DNA of 64,000 bases from contig NZ_JAAGOB010000011.1 of NCBI RefSeq assembly GCF_010550695.1, forward strand, positions 124,001 to 188,000. Reading direction: 5' to 3'. The stretch's first letter is position 1. The number at the start of each line of letters is the position of its first letter. Positions 27,235-36,797 of the stretch are shown here, in pieces. The stretch comes from Phytoactinopolyspora alkaliphila. Lineage in GTDB: Bacteria > Actinomycetota > Actinomycetes > Jiangellales > Jiangellaceae. Below the pieces are notes generated by a model. The model was not told the DNA's origin. It made no database searches and was given only the letters and a program-made list of their open reading frames with translations. The position numbers and the translations under genes were made by a program.

Positions 27235-29023
27235 TCCCACCGACACTCGCGCCCGGGACCGGGCACCCGTCGATCCCGTGCTGCTCGCGGTACTGGCCAA
27301 CCGGATGGACAGCATCGTCCGCGAGATGACCAACACGCTGCTGCGCACCGGCAGGTCCGCGATCCTGAACACGGCGAGAGACTTCTCCTGCTCCATCGTG
27401 ACCGCCGACGACCGGCTGCTCTCGGCCGCCGAGGGTCTGCCCATCCATATCGTCGGCAGCGACCTCCTGACCCGGTCGATGCAGCGGTTCCACGACGACA
27501 TCCGGGAGGGCGACGCGTTCCTGCACAACGATCCCTACAACGGCAACACCCACCACGCCGACCACACCATCCTCGTCCCGGTCTTCCACGATGGCGTCCA
27601 CCTGTTCACCGCGGTGGCGAAAGCACACCAGGCCGACTGCGGAAACGCCGAACCGACCACCTACGCGGCACACGCCAAGGACATCTACGAGGAGGGGGCG
27701 CTGAACTTCCCGTGCGTCCGGGTTCAGCGTGAGCACAAGAACATCGACGACATCATCCGGATGTGCAGGCAGCGCATCCGGGTCCCCGATCAGTGGTACG
27801 GGGACTACCTGGCCGCGCTCGGCGCGGCCAGGATCGGCGAGCGGCGGTTGAAGGAGCTCGTCAAACGGTACGGTCCCGAGACGATCCGGAACTTCTGCGA
27901 GGAGTGGTTCGACTATTCCGAACGGCGGATGGTCCAGCAGATCTCGGCGCTTCCGGCGCTGACCATCAGCGGCTCCGGCGTGCACGACCCCCTGCCCGGG
28001 CTTCCGGACGGCATCCCGGTGACGGTCGAGCTGACGATTAAGCCGGACGAAGGGCGCATCGTCGCGGACCTCACACAGAACATCGACGCCGTGCCGAATG
28101 GCATGAACCTGTCCGAGGCCACGGCATTGAGCAGCGTCATCATCGGTATCTGCAACCAGTTGCCCACCCAGGTGCCCCACAACGACGGCAGCTTCCGGCG
28201 GATCGAGGTGAAGCTGCGGGAGAACTCGGTGGCCGGCATACCTCGGCATCCGACATCGTGTTCGGTGGCGACCACCAACGTGGCGGACCGGCTGATCAAC
28301 GCGACGCAGGCCGCGTTCGCACAGCTCGGTGAAGGATTCGGGCTCGCCGAGGGCGCTCTCGGACAAGGCCCGGGATTCGGCGTAGTGTCCGGGCGTGACA
28401 CCCGGTCCGGCGACGTGCCGTTCATCAACCAGGTGTACTTCGCCTCGTCAGGCGGACCCGGCACACCGGGCGAGGACGGATGGCTGTTCTACGGGATCCC
28501 GGTGGCCGCCGGCCTGATGTTCCGGGACAGTGTGGAGGTGGCCGAGCAGAAGTACCCGATACTTGTCGACGAGATCCGGCTTCTCGCCGACACCGAGGGA
28601 GCCGGCACCTTCCGGGGCGCGCCGGGCGCTCGGGTCAGCTTCGGCCCACTCGAATCTCCGGTCACAGTGGCGTACACGGTGGACGGCAACAGCCGGCCGC
28701 CAGCAGGTGTGCGGGGCGGGCAGGCGACCGTTCCGCACGATGTGCACCTGATTCACCCGGACGGATCCTGGCAGGAGCTGGTGACGGTGGGCGCGGTGGA
28801 GGTCCAGCCGGGCCAGAAGATCGTCAGCCGGACCAATGGCGGTGGCGGCTACGGCCCGCCGGAGGCACGAGATCCGCTACGGGTGCTCGATGACGTGCGC
28901 AACGGGTTCGTGTCGGCGGAACGCGCGCGCGAGGTTTACCGGGTGGCCGTAGTCGACGACGCCGCGAGCGGTTACGTCCTGAGCCTGGCGGAGACCGAGC
29001 GGCTCAGGACCTCTCGGCGGTAA
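27227..29023 (+). CDS. hyuB: Hydantoinase B/oxoprolinase family protein, subunit B
   Basis: 598-residue partner of HyuA. Landmarks are ILNTARDFSCSIVTADDRLLSAAEGLPIHI, DAFLHNDPYNGNTHHADHTILVPVF (His/Asp-rich, metal site), and the C-terminal IVSRTNGGGGYGPPEARDPLRVLDDVRNGFVS, which is diagnostic. The ATG at 27227 lies inside the end of hyuA. Last gene of the receptor-ATPase-permease-hyuA-hyuB operon. Its 3' end overlaps the convergent tetR gene by 20 bp, a compact arrangement that leaves no terminator between them. Confidence 0.88.
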   Translation: MPDPTDTRARDRAPVDPVLLAVLANRMDSIVREMTNTLLRTGRSAILNTARDFSCSIVTADDRLLSAAEGLPIHIVGSDLLTRSMQRFHDDIREGDAFLHNDPYNGNTHHADHTILVPVFHDGVHLFTAVAKAHQADCGNAEPTTYAAHAKDIYEEGALNFPCVRVQREHKNIDDIIRMCRQRIRVPDQWYGDYLAALGAARIGERRLKELVKRYGPETIRNFCEEWFDYSERRMVQQISALPALTISGSGVHDPLPGLPDGIPVTVELTIKPDEGRIVADLTQNIDAVPNGMNLSEATALSSVIIGICNQLPTQVPHNDGSFRRIEVKLRENSVAGIPRHPTSCSVATTNVADRLINATQAAFAQLGEGFGLAEGALGQGPGFGVVSGRDTRSGDVPFINQVYFASSGGPGTPGEDGWLFYGIPVAAGLMFRDSVEVAEQKYPILVDEIRLLADTEGAGTFRGAPGARVSFGPLESPVTVAYTVDGNSRPPAGVRGGQATVPHDVHLIHPDGSWQELVTVGAVEVQPGQKIVSRTNGGGGYGPPEARDPLRVLDDVRNGFVSAERAREVYRVAVVDDAASGYVLSLAETERLRTSRR

Positions 29024-29699
29024 CGGCTTCCTCCGGCTTGACCAGGCACATCGCCATGGACCAGATGAAGGCCGCCACCTCGTCCGCTGTGGCACGTGAG
29101 CCGCCCCCGCTCACGTGCCACAGCTTCGCCCGGTCGCAGAGGGCGAGGATCGCGAGGGCGCGTTCCCGGGCTCCCGGCATATCCGAGAGCTCGCCGACCA
29201 GGGCCATCACGTAGGAGTGGTACAGCTCTTGCCGGGAGCGCAGCTCGACGGCGTAGTCGTTGGGTAGCTCGTCGTCGAGGCTGAACTGTTCGAGCGCCGT
29301 GTCCCAGGCGGCAGCCTTGTCGGCGAACTGCAGCTGCCAGTGCACGTGGCGGCCGAGAACGATGCGCAATTGCTCGGTGGTGTCGGCGTCGGTGGCCAGC
29401 GGCTGGGTCACGAATCGCAGGAACGCGTCGAAGATCTCGTCGAGCCCCTCCCGGAGGAGCTGTTCCTTCCCATCCGGAAAGTGCGCGTAGAGGCTGGCGG
29501 CCTTGATCCCGACCCGGGTAGCCACATGCCGCATCGAGGTGCCCGCGTAGCCGCGCCCGGCGAACAGGACGATCGCCGTCGACAAGATGCGCTCCCGGGT
29601 GTTCCCGCTCGGCTTCGCGGGTGTCTTGCTGAGGTGGAACAGGATGCGCAGCAGATGCTCACGGCTGTCAGACGGGGCGCTCTTCGCGTCGTGGCTCAC
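29004..29699 (-). CDS. TetR-family transcriptional regulator of the catabolic locus
   Basis: 231-residue regulator. A flexible N-terminus of about 30 residues precedes the helix-turn-helix NTRERILSTAIVLFAGRGYAGTSMRHVATRVGIKAASLYAHFPDGKEQLL. The ligand domain shows KAAAWDTALEQFSLDDELP, a segment common in TetR members of fatty-acid/acyl-CoA type. The GTG start at 29699 lies 6 bp after a TAGTAT -10 box, so the mRNA is probably leaderless. It is the only TetR gene in the locus and is flanked by palindromes; I infer that it binds CCTAAC-N4-GTTAGG. Whether the effector is the transported compound or an acyl-CoA is unknown. Confidence 0.88.
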   Translation of the reverse strand: MSHDAKSAPSDSREHLLRILFHLSKTPAKPSGNTRERILSTAIVLFAGRGYAGTSMRHVATRVGIKAASLYAHFPDGKEQLLREGLDEIFDAFLRFVTQPLATDADTTEQLRIVLGRHVHWQLQFADKAAAWDTALEQFSLDDELPNDYAVELRSRQELYHSYVMALVGELSDMPGARERALAILALCDRAKLWHVSGGGSRATADEVAAFIWSMAMCLVKPEEAVTAERS

Positions 29700-29705
29700 G
29701 CGCCC

Positions 29706-29737
29706 ATACTACGTGTTTCGTCACCTGCGCGAAACAC
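29706..29737 (-). promoter_or_regulatory. tetR promoter with spaced inverted repeat
   Basis: On the minus strand TAGTAT (29711-29706) is 6 bp before the GTG start of tetR. The inverted repeat GTGTTTCG (29713-29720) and CGAAACAC (29730-29737), 9 bp apart, occupies the spacer and -35 region. This is a typical autoregulation position. Its sequence differs from the CCTAAC-N4-GTTAGG palindrome next to it, so it may serve a different protein. Confidence 0.5.
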
Positions 29738-29741
29738 CTCA

Positions 29742-29769
29742 TTGACAATGTGCCTAACGATCGTTAGGT
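29742..29769 (+). promoter_or_regulatory. Promoter of the aminotransferase/E1 operon with TetR-type operator (copy 3)
   Basis: TTGACA (29742-29747) and TAGGTT (29764-29769), 16 bp apart, drive the rightward operon. CCTAACGATCGTTAGG (29753-29768) is a perfect 16-bp palindrome filling the spacer and the -10 region. It is the best of the three copies in this window. Confidence 0.75.
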
Positions 29770-29829
29770 TGAATTCAGGAACGCTTAATGGAGCTTGAGC
29801 GGCCGGTATCGGGAGAAGCGAGGTAGTCC

Positions 29830-31188
29830 GTGAGCGTGCCGAGAGAGGCAAGACCTACCGCCGTCAGTGCCACGAACCTGACGTTCGATCGTTCGCGCTC
29901 CCACCATCAGGAGGCGGAGCGATATCTGGCTCGCGGCGTGTCGTCCGCGGCCCGCTGGCGGCGGATGCCGGTAGCGATCCGCGCCGCCAGCGGCGCGCAT
30001 CTGGAGGATCTCGACGGCAACCGGCTCATCGACTGCGTGCTCGGCCTCGGGCCCATTCTGCTCGGGCACAACGACCCGCGGATCACCGAGGCGGTCATCG
30101 CTCAGCTGCGCCGAGGCGTCTCCATCGCCGCGGAACACGAAGGCGAAGGCCGGCTGGCGCAGATGCTCGTGGACCACATTCCATTCGTGGAGAAGGTGAC
30201 CTTCGCGAGCACCGGCAGCGAGGCGGTGGCCGCGGCGGTTCGCATCGCGCGAGCTACCACAGCCCGGACGAAGATCCTCAAGTTCGACGGGCACTATCAC
30301 GGCTGGCTCGATCCCGTCTTCGTGAACGTGCCGGGAGCCATGGCCCCGGTCTCCCACCCGGCCTTCGGGGCCCGGCACGCGGTCGCCGGACTCGCGGCGT
30401 CCGATGACGTCGTCGTGGTGCCCTGGAACGACACCGATGCGATCACCGAAGCGTTCAGCCGGCACGCCGCCGAGCTCGCGGCCGTGATCATGGAACCCCT
30501 GGCGCTGAACTTCGGCGTCATCCCCCCGGATCCGGGCTTCCTGGAGACGGTGCGCCGCCTGTGCGACCGGTCCGGAGCATTGCTCCTGTTCGACGAGGTG
30601 CTGTCCGGATTCCGGCTGGCCCACGGCGGCGCCGCCGAGATCCTGGGCGTCGAGCCGGACCTGGTGGTCTACGCGAAGGCTCTGGGCGCCGGGCAGCCGA
30701 TCGCGGCGGTGGGCGGCACGGCAGCCGCCATGGCGTCGATCGTGCACGGGCCGGTCAAGCCCGCTGGAACGTACAGTGGCAATCCGGTGTCCGTCGCGGC
30801 CGGTATCGCCATGCTCGAGGTGCTGGAGGAACGCTCCAGCGGCCTGTACCGCCAGCTTGAGGCGGTCGGAGACGTCGTCGCCCAGGGTCTCCGGGAGGTA
30901 GCGGCCCGTCGAGGCATCCCCCTCGTGGTCCAGCGCGCCGGGTCCGTCCTGCAACTCCTGTGGAGTCCACGTGAGCCCGTCCGCTGTTACGCGGACGCCT
31001 TCCTGTCCGACGCCGAGATGGTGGCGCGGCTGTGCGAAGGAATGCTCCACCATGGCGTTCTCGCCGCTCCGCGCGGCCTGTTGCTCCTCAGCGCAGCGCA
31101 CGGCCAGGCGGAGGCCGAGGCCGTCATCGCCGCCTTCGACGCCAGCTGCCATCGCCTTCTGGCCGCGGGTCAAGGATCGGTCGCATGA
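29830..31188 (+). CDS. Class III PLP-dependent aminotransferase (glutamate-1-semialdehyde-aminomutase-like)
   Basis: 452-residue fold-type I PLP enzyme. GAHLEDLDGNRLIDCVLGLGPILLGHNDP is the N-terminal family motif. FASTGSEAVAAAVRIARA binds the phosphate, LLLFDEVLSGFRLA carries the Asp that contacts the pyridine nitrogen, and VVYAKALGAGQPIAAVGG carries the Schiff-base Lys. GSA-type members outside heme synthesis act as aminotransferases, aminomutases or phospholyases on many amino compounds. The GTG at 29830 is preceded by a GCGAGG-like site. First gene of an operon with VOC and E1 genes, overlapping the next by ATGA. A role in heme synthesis is unlikely given the neighbours. Confidence 0.87.
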   Translation: MSVPREARPTAVSATNLTFDRSRSHHQEAERYLARGVSSAARWRRMPVAIRAASGAHLEDLDGNRLIDCVLGLGPILLGHNDPRITEAVIAQLRRGVSIAAEHEGEGRLAQMLVDHIPFVEKVTFASTGSEAVAAAVRIARATTARTKILKFDGHYHGWLDPVFVNVPGAMAPVSHPAFGARHAVAGLAASDDVVVVPWNDTDAITEAFSRHAAELAAVIMEPLALNFGVIPPDPGFLETVRRLCDRSGALLLFDEVLSGFRLAHGGAAEILGVEPDLVVYAKALGAGQPIAAVGGTAAAMASIVHGPVKPAGTYSGNPVSVAAGIAMLEVLEERSSGLYRQLEAVGDVVAQGLREVAARRGIPLVVQRAGSVLQLLWSPREPVRCYADAFLSDAEMVARLCEGMLHHGVLAAPRGLLLLSAAHGQAEAEAVIAAFDASCHRLLAAGQGSVA

Positions 31189-31727
31189 GTGCCGGCGTCG
31201 ACGTCCCGCTGATCCGGATGAGCGCGGGCAGTGTCGGCCAGGTCGGCATTGTGGTCCGTGACCTCGAGGAAGCTGCCGAACGCTGGAGCGCGGGACACGA
31301 CCCCGCGGCCGCGGTCTGGCGTGTGTGGACGTACGGACCCGCTACGTTGTCGGCCCAGACGTACCGTGGCGCGGCCGCGGCGTACAGCATGCGGATCGCG
31401 CTGCTGGGCCGTGGACCGCAAGTCGAGCTGGTGGAGCCCGTCGACGGGCCGAGCCTGTACCACGAATGGCTCGACCAGCACGGTCCAGGCGTGCAGCACC
31501 TGGGATTCCACGTGCCGTCGGTGGCGACGGCGATCATGGCCATGGAAGAGGCCGGCTTCCGGCTTCTGCAATCCGGCACCGGCACCGGCGCGGACGGCAC
31601 CGGCGGCTTCGCGTACTTCGATACGCAGGCTCGCCTGGGCTTCGTCGCCGAGGCCATCGAGGTCCCGCGACGACGACGGGAGCCGGAGCACGTCATCGCA
31701 TTGAGAACCGAGGAGGATTCACCATGA
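31185..31727 (+). CDS. VOC-family (glyoxalase/epimerase-like) protein
   Basis: 180-residue protein with two betaalphabetabetabeta units. The first begins VGQVGIVVRDLEEAAERW and the second GPGVQHLGFHVPSVATAIMAMEEAGFRLLQSG. The ending GGFAYFDTQARLGFVAEAIEVP supplies a probable metal-binding Glu. The pattern resembles methylmalonyl-CoA epimerase and related isomerases more than dioxygenases. It is coupled on both sides by ATGA overlaps (aminotransferase upstream, E1 alpha downstream). An isomerase or epimerase step on the pathway intermediate is plausible; the substrate is unknown. Confidence 0.8.
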   Translation: MSAGVDVPLIRMSAGSVGQVGIVVRDLEEAAERWSAGHDPAAAVWRVWTYGPATLSAQTYRGAAAAYSMRIALLGRGPQVELVEPVDGPSLYHEWLDQHGPGVQHLGFHVPSVATAIMAMEEAGFRLLQSGTGTGADGTGGFAYFDTQARLGFVAEAIEVPRRRREPEHVIALRTEEDSP

Positions 31728-32728
31728 CGGAGACGACGACCGTCGCGGCCATCCCGCGCCAGACCAGGCTGCGCATGTACCGTGACATCGTCCGAGTACG
31801 GCGCTTCGAGGAGCGGGCCTACAAGCTGTTCATGGACGGCCTGGTCAAGGGCACGTCACACCTGTCCATCGGCATGGAGGCGATCGCCGCGGGTTTCGGC
31901 GCCGCCATGAGGGACGACGACCTGACCTTCTGCACGTACCGGGGCCATGCGCACACACTCGTCCGGGGCACGCCGATGCCACGGGTGATGGGCGAATTGC
32001 TGGGCCGGTCCACCGGCGTGTGTGGCGGCAAGGGCGGCTCGATGCATCTGACCAGCGTGGAGCACGGCGTCATGGGCTCCTACGCGATCATTGGAGCGCA
32101 CCTCCCCATCGCGGCCGGCGCCGCGTGGTCGGCGCAGTTGCGCGGTAGCGATCAGGTCACCGTCTGCTTCTTCGGCGACGGCACCACCAACATCGGCGCC
32201 TTCCATGAAGCGCTCAATCTGGCCGCCGTGTGGGAACTGCCCGTGGTGTTCGTCTGCGAGAACAACCTGTACATGGAGTACACCGCGATCGCCGACGTGA
32301 CCGCCGTCGAGCGGCCGGCGGCGGACCGCGCCTCGGCCTACGGCCTCGCGCCCATCGTCGTGGACGGGAACGATCCGGAAGCCGTCCACGAACAGGCGGC
32401 CCGGGTCATCCAGCGGGCGCGGGACGGGGGCGGCCCGAGTCTGGTCGAGGCGCTCACGTACCGGCACGGCGGGCATTCACGGGCGGATCCGGGCACCTAT
32501 CGGCCACAGGAGGAGATCGACGCGTGGCTGGCTCGCGATCCGGTGCCGTCGTACCGCCGGCGTTTGCTGGGCGACGGAGTCGCGGAGGACGAACTGGCGG
32601 CGATCGAGATGGAGGCTGACGCCGACGTCGACGCGGCTACCGAGGCGGCGCGGCAGGCGCCGTTCCCGGCCCCTGAGGAAGCATTCACCGATGTCTGGGC
32701 GGACGGAGGCTCATCGTGGCGGAACTGA
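31724..32728 (+). CDS. 2-oxoacid/acetoin dehydrogenase E1 component, alpha subunit
   Basis: 334-residue thiamine-diphosphate enzyme subunit. The TPP/Mg motif is GDGTTNIGAFHEALNLAAVWELPVVFVCENN. RGHAHTLVRGTPMPRVMGELLGRSTGVCGGKGGSMHL is the acetoin/pyruvate E1 alpha signature, and the phosphorylation-loop analogue is YRHGGHSRADPGTYR. AGGAGG lies upstream of the ATG, which overlaps the VOC stop. It overlaps the beta-subunit gene by 13 bp. It decarboxylates a 2-oxoacid or acetoin-like compound and passes the acyl group to a lipoyl E2, but no E2 gene is visible in this window. Confidence 0.9.
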   Translation: MTETTTVAAIPRQTRLRMYRDIVRVRRFEERAYKLFMDGLVKGTSHLSIGMEAIAAGFGAAMRDDDLTFCTYRGHAHTLVRGTPMPRVMGELLGRSTGVCGGKGGSMHLTSVEHGVMGSYAIIGAHLPIAAGAAWSAQLRGSDQVTVCFFGDGTTNIGAFHEALNLAAVWELPVVFVCENNLYMEYTAIADVTAVERPAADRASAYGLAPIVVDGNDPEAVHEQAARVIQRARDGGGPSLVEALTYRHGGHSRADPGTYRPQEEIDAWLARDPVPSYRRRLLGDGVAEDELAAIEMEADADVDAATEAARQAPFPAPEEAFTDVWADGGSSWRN

Positions 32729-33696
32729 TCACTTACCGGCAGGCCGTGTCTCGGGCGATCGCGCAGGAGATGCGCCACGACGAGTCCGTCGTCTTCCTGG
32801 GCGAGGACGTCGCGGCTGCCGGCGGCGTGTTCAAGACGACCAAAGGACTGCTGGACGAGTTCGGCGACCAACGGGTACGGGACACCCCCATCTCCGAAGA
32901 GGCGATCCTCGGCGCGGCCATGGGTGCGGCGATGACCGGCATGCGCCCGATCGCCGAGATCATGTTCTCCGACTTCCTCGCCACCTGCTGGGACCTGGTG
33001 GCGGTGGAGATCGCCAAGATGCGCTACATGACCGCCGGCCAGGTCCGTGTGCCGCTGGTGGTTCGCACCGCGAACGGCGGCGGGCTACGCTTCGGCGCCC
33101 AGCACTCGCAGTCGGTCGAGAACTGGGCGATGATGATCCCCGGCCTGAAGGTGGTCGCGCCATCCACCCCGCACGACCTGATCGGACTGTTCGCGGCAGC
33201 CGTGCGAAGCGACGACCCGGTGATGTTCTTCGAGCAGAAGTCGCTCTATCCGGTCAAGGGCGAAGTCCCGGACGGCGAGATCGTCGACCAGCTCGGCACC
33301 GCACGGACGGTGCGGGCGGGGACCGACGTGACCGTCGTCGCGCTGGCGGCCATGGTTCCCCGAGCGGTTGCCGCGGCGAGCGTCCTGCACGATGAACACG
33401 GCATATCGGCCGAGGTCATCGACCTCAGGTCACTCGTGCCACTGGACACGGCCACGCTGCTGCAGTCCGTGGCGCGTACCGGACGGATCGTCACAGTCGA
33501 GGAGAACCCCCGCCTGTGCGGCTGGGGAGCAGAGATCGTGTCGATCGTGGGCGAGGAGTGCTTCGACGCCCTTCGCGGCCCGATGGTCCGCGTCACCACG
33601 CCTCACATTCCGCTGCCCAGCGCGGACGCGCTTGAGGACGCAACCCTTCCGTCGGTAGACCGCATCGTCGAGGCGGTGGTCAAACTCTGCCGCTGA
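32716..33696 (+). CDS. 2-oxoacid/acetoin dehydrogenase E1 component, beta subunit
   Basis: 326-residue transketolase-like beta subunit that completes the E1 heterotetramer. Landmarks are VVFLGEDVAAAGGVFKTTKGLLDEFG, RVRDTPISEEAILGAAMGAAMTGMRPIAEIMF and DLRSLVPLDTATLLQSVARTGRIVTVEE. The C-terminal VTTPHIPLPSADALEDATLPSVDRIVEAV is the usual ending. The GTG start is inside the alpha-subunit gene. Last gene of the operon; the convergent MarR gene begins 37 bp later. An E3 (lpdA) is encoded at 35374-36774 but in another transcription unit. Confidence 0.9.
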   Translation: MAELITYRQAVSRAIAQEMRHDESVVFLGEDVAAAGGVFKTTKGLLDEFGDQRVRDTPISEEAILGAAMGAAMTGMRPIAEIMFSDFLATCWDLVAVEIAKMRYMTAGQVRVPLVVRTANGGGLRFGAQHSQSVENWAMMIPGLKVVAPSTPHDLIGLFAAAVRSDDPVMFFEQKSLYPVKGEVPDGEIVDQLGTARTVRAGTDVTVVALAAMVPRAVAAASVLHDEHGISAEVIDLRSLVPLDTATLLQSVARTGRIVTVEENPRLCGWGAEIVSIVGEECFDALRGPMVRVTTPHIPLPSADALEDATLPSVDRIVEAVVKLCR

Positions 33697-33733
33697 CAAC
33701 AAATGCCAAGGTGACAGCACCAAAATCCTCGAA

Positions 33734-34168
33734 TCAACCGGCCGCGAGCAGCCGGGCAAGAAGCCGCCTGAGCGAGGCATGCCCGCGCACGCCAAGGATC
33801 TCATCGAGCCGGCGTTCAATGCCCTGGATAGTGGCGATACCCGCCGCGATGCACTGCTCCCCCAGCGGCGTCAGGGCGATCAGCTTCGCCCGCCGATCGG
33901 TCGGATCCGGTTTCCGCTCGACGTAGCCCAGCTCCTCCAGTTCGTCGACCAGCTCGCCCATCGCCTGAGGTGACATGTTCGCGCCTCGGGCCAGGGCGGT
34001 GAGGCGGCTTCCTTCGCGGCGGATCTGGGAGAACACCGCCGAGTGGGATGGCTTCTGCGGGTAGCCCGCACCAACGACACCGTCGACTATCTGGAAACCC
34101 AGCAGGCTGTAGGCGCGCCCGAGCATGGCGATCGTGTTGTCGGCCTGTTCCGGTGGGTCTTGCGGCAT
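33734..34168 (-). CDS. MarR-family transcriptional regulator
   Basis: 144-residue winged-helix regulator. The DNA-binding part reads SRLTALARGANMSPQAMGELVDELEELGYVERKPDPTDRRAKLIALTPLG, with the wing DPTDRRAK diagnostic of MarR. The ATG at 34168 has GAGGAA at 6-bp spacing; a GTG two codons upstream overlaps that site. It is transcribed away from the hemerythrin-nitroreductase gene, with a 23-bp palindrome between them, so it probably represses both. MarR proteins typically respond to phenolics or oxidants, but the signal here is unknown. Confidence 0.88.
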   Translation of the reverse strand: MPQDPPEQADNTIAMLGRAYSLLGFQIVDGVVGAGYPQKPSHSAVFSQIRREGSRLTALARGANMSPQAMGELVDELEELGYVERKPDPTDRRAKLIALTPLGEQCIAAGIATIQGIERRLDEILGVRGHASLRRLLARLLAAG

Positions 34169-34182
34169 GACCACTTCCTCAT

Positions 34183-34205
34183 GTATACCTGATTATCAGG
34201 CATAC
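34183..34205. promoter_or_regulatory. MarR-type operator between marR and the hemerythrin-nitroreductase gene
   Basis: A 23-bp imperfect palindrome. Left arm GTATACCTGAT (34183-34193), one central T, right arm ATCAGGCATAC (34195-34205), one mismatch in 11. It starts 15 bp upstream of the marR start codon and lies 45 bp before the divergent gene. The size and symmetry fit a MarR dimer. Confidence 0.65.
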
Positions 34206-34250
34206 TTTAATACCTTCGATCGTCGAAGTGACGATGGACCGGAGCGTCCG

Positions 34251-35348
34251 ATGAGTGCCACCACCGCGCACCAACCCGCCCGCACCGAGGAGATGGCGGT
34301 CGTCCACAGGGTGTTCCGGCAAGGCTTCCCGATGGTCGCGGAGCTGGTGAGGGGCACACCGCCGGGCGCAACCGCGCGCTCCGAGCCGATCGCGGCGCAC
34401 CTGGACTTCCTGCTCCGCGGGATCCATCACCACCATACGGGCGAGGACACGAACATCTGGCCACTGCTACTCGAGCGCGCCGCACCGCAGGCGGAGCTGA
34501 TCGACCGGATGGAGGCGCAGCATGCGGTCGTCGACGACCGATCCGCCCGGGTCCGCGCACTACTGGATGCCTGGCGACCGTCGGCGACTCACGGGGAACC
34601 ACTCGCGGCGGCGATCGACGAATTCACCCTTGCCCTGGTCGAGCACCTCGACGACGAGGAGGCGCACGTTGTACCGCTGATCCGGACCCACGTCACCGCT
34701 GCGGAGTGGGAGAGATTCGGCCAGGAGACGTTCGAGAAGTTCACAAATCCCGAGAAGCTGATCGCCACCGGCACCCTCGAGGACGTGGCGACCGCCGAGG
34801 AGGCCGCATGGTTCACCGGCGGATTGCCAATCCCGATCAAGGTGATGTGGCGACTCGCCGGCCGCCGCAAGTACGCCAGGTACATCGCGGGCGTCCGCGG
34901 CACGCCACGCCCTCGTCCCCTGCTCCGGCAGCTGTTCCGAGGTCTCAACCGCCTCGCCGTCGCGCTCTACCGCCGCTCAGGCGGCAGGATCGGCGGCACG
35001 GCGAAGGGCATTCCCGTCCTGCTCATCACCGCGCCGGGTCGCCGAACAGGTTCACCCCACACCGTCCCGGTGGCGTACATCGAGCACAACGGCGGATACA
35101 TCGTGACCGGGTCTGCTGGCGGCGCGAATGCCGAGCCGCAGTGGTTCCGCAACGTCCGTGCCACCGATCGGGTCCGGATCGAGATCGGCCACGAGTCGTA
35201 CGACGCCGACGTGCTGGTGCCCGACACCACCGGCCGCGACTTGCTGTGGCAGGACGTGGTGCTTAACCGGGCGCCGTTCTTCTCGAAGTATGAGGAGAAG
35301 GCCGCCCGGACAATCCCGGTAGCCGTGCTGACTCCGCGCCAGACCTGA
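34251..35348 (+). CDS. Hemerythrin-like domain fused to a Ddn-type F420 nitroreductase domain
   Basis: 365-residue fusion. Residues 10-150 are a hemerythrin-like four-helix bundle with candidate di-iron or heme ligands His19, His60-62 (HHHHTGEDTNIWPLL), His91, His132 and Glu/His135-139 (VEHLDDEEAHVVPLI). Residues about 235-365 match the deazaflavin-dependent nitroreductase family (Ddn/DUF385): LLITAPGRRTGSPHTVPVAYIEHNGGYIVTGSAGGANAEPQWFRNVRA. The linker (180-230) is basic. ATG 34251 is chosen because ATG 34233 opens only a short frame. A plausible role is O2, NO or oxidant sensing or binding coupled to F420H2-dependent reduction; this is inference. It converges on lpdA. Confidence 0.82.
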   Translation: MSATTAHQPARTEEMAVVHRVFRQGFPMVAELVRGTPPGATARSEPIAAHLDFLLRGIHHHHTGEDTNIWPLLLERAAPQAELIDRMEAQHAVVDDRSARVRALLDAWRPSATHGEPLAAAIDEFTLALVEHLDDEEAHVVPLIRTHVTAAEWERFGQETFEKFTNPEKLIATGTLEDVATAEEAAWFTGGLPIPIKVMWRLAGRRKYARYIAGVRGTPRPRPLLRQLFRGLNRLAVALYRRSGGRIGGTAKGIPVLLITAPGRRTGSPHTVPVAYIEHNGGYIVTGSAGGANAEPQWFRNVRATDRVRIEIGHESYDADVLVPDTTGRDLLWQDVVLNRAPFFSKYEEKAARTIPVAVLTPRQT

Positions 35349-35373
35349 CTGACGGTAGGTCAGAGCTTTACAC

Positions 35374-36774
<1,401 letters not shown>

Positions 36775-36797
36775 AGAGGACAGCCTAGGGCCTCGGG

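Noticed and set aside
25150-29023. Acetone carboxylase
   Set aside because: The HyuA/HyuB folds fit, but the small third subunit is missing, so hydantoinase/oxoprolinase-type chemistry is preferred.
29830-31188. Heme-biosynthesis hemL
   Set aside because: The enzyme is of the GSA type, but its operon (VOC, E1 alpha/beta), palindromic operator and lack of other hem genes argue for catabolism.
31724-33696. Firm assignment as acetoin dehydrogenase AcoAB
   Set aside because: The sequence resembles this group, but there is no acoC/E2, acoR or acoX; the neighbours suggest another 2-oxoacid substrate.
35345-35363. Terminator between the hemerythrin-nitroreductase gene and lpdA
   Set aside because: Only a 5-bp stem (CTGAC/GTCAG) with a 9-base loop and no T-run; too weak to call.
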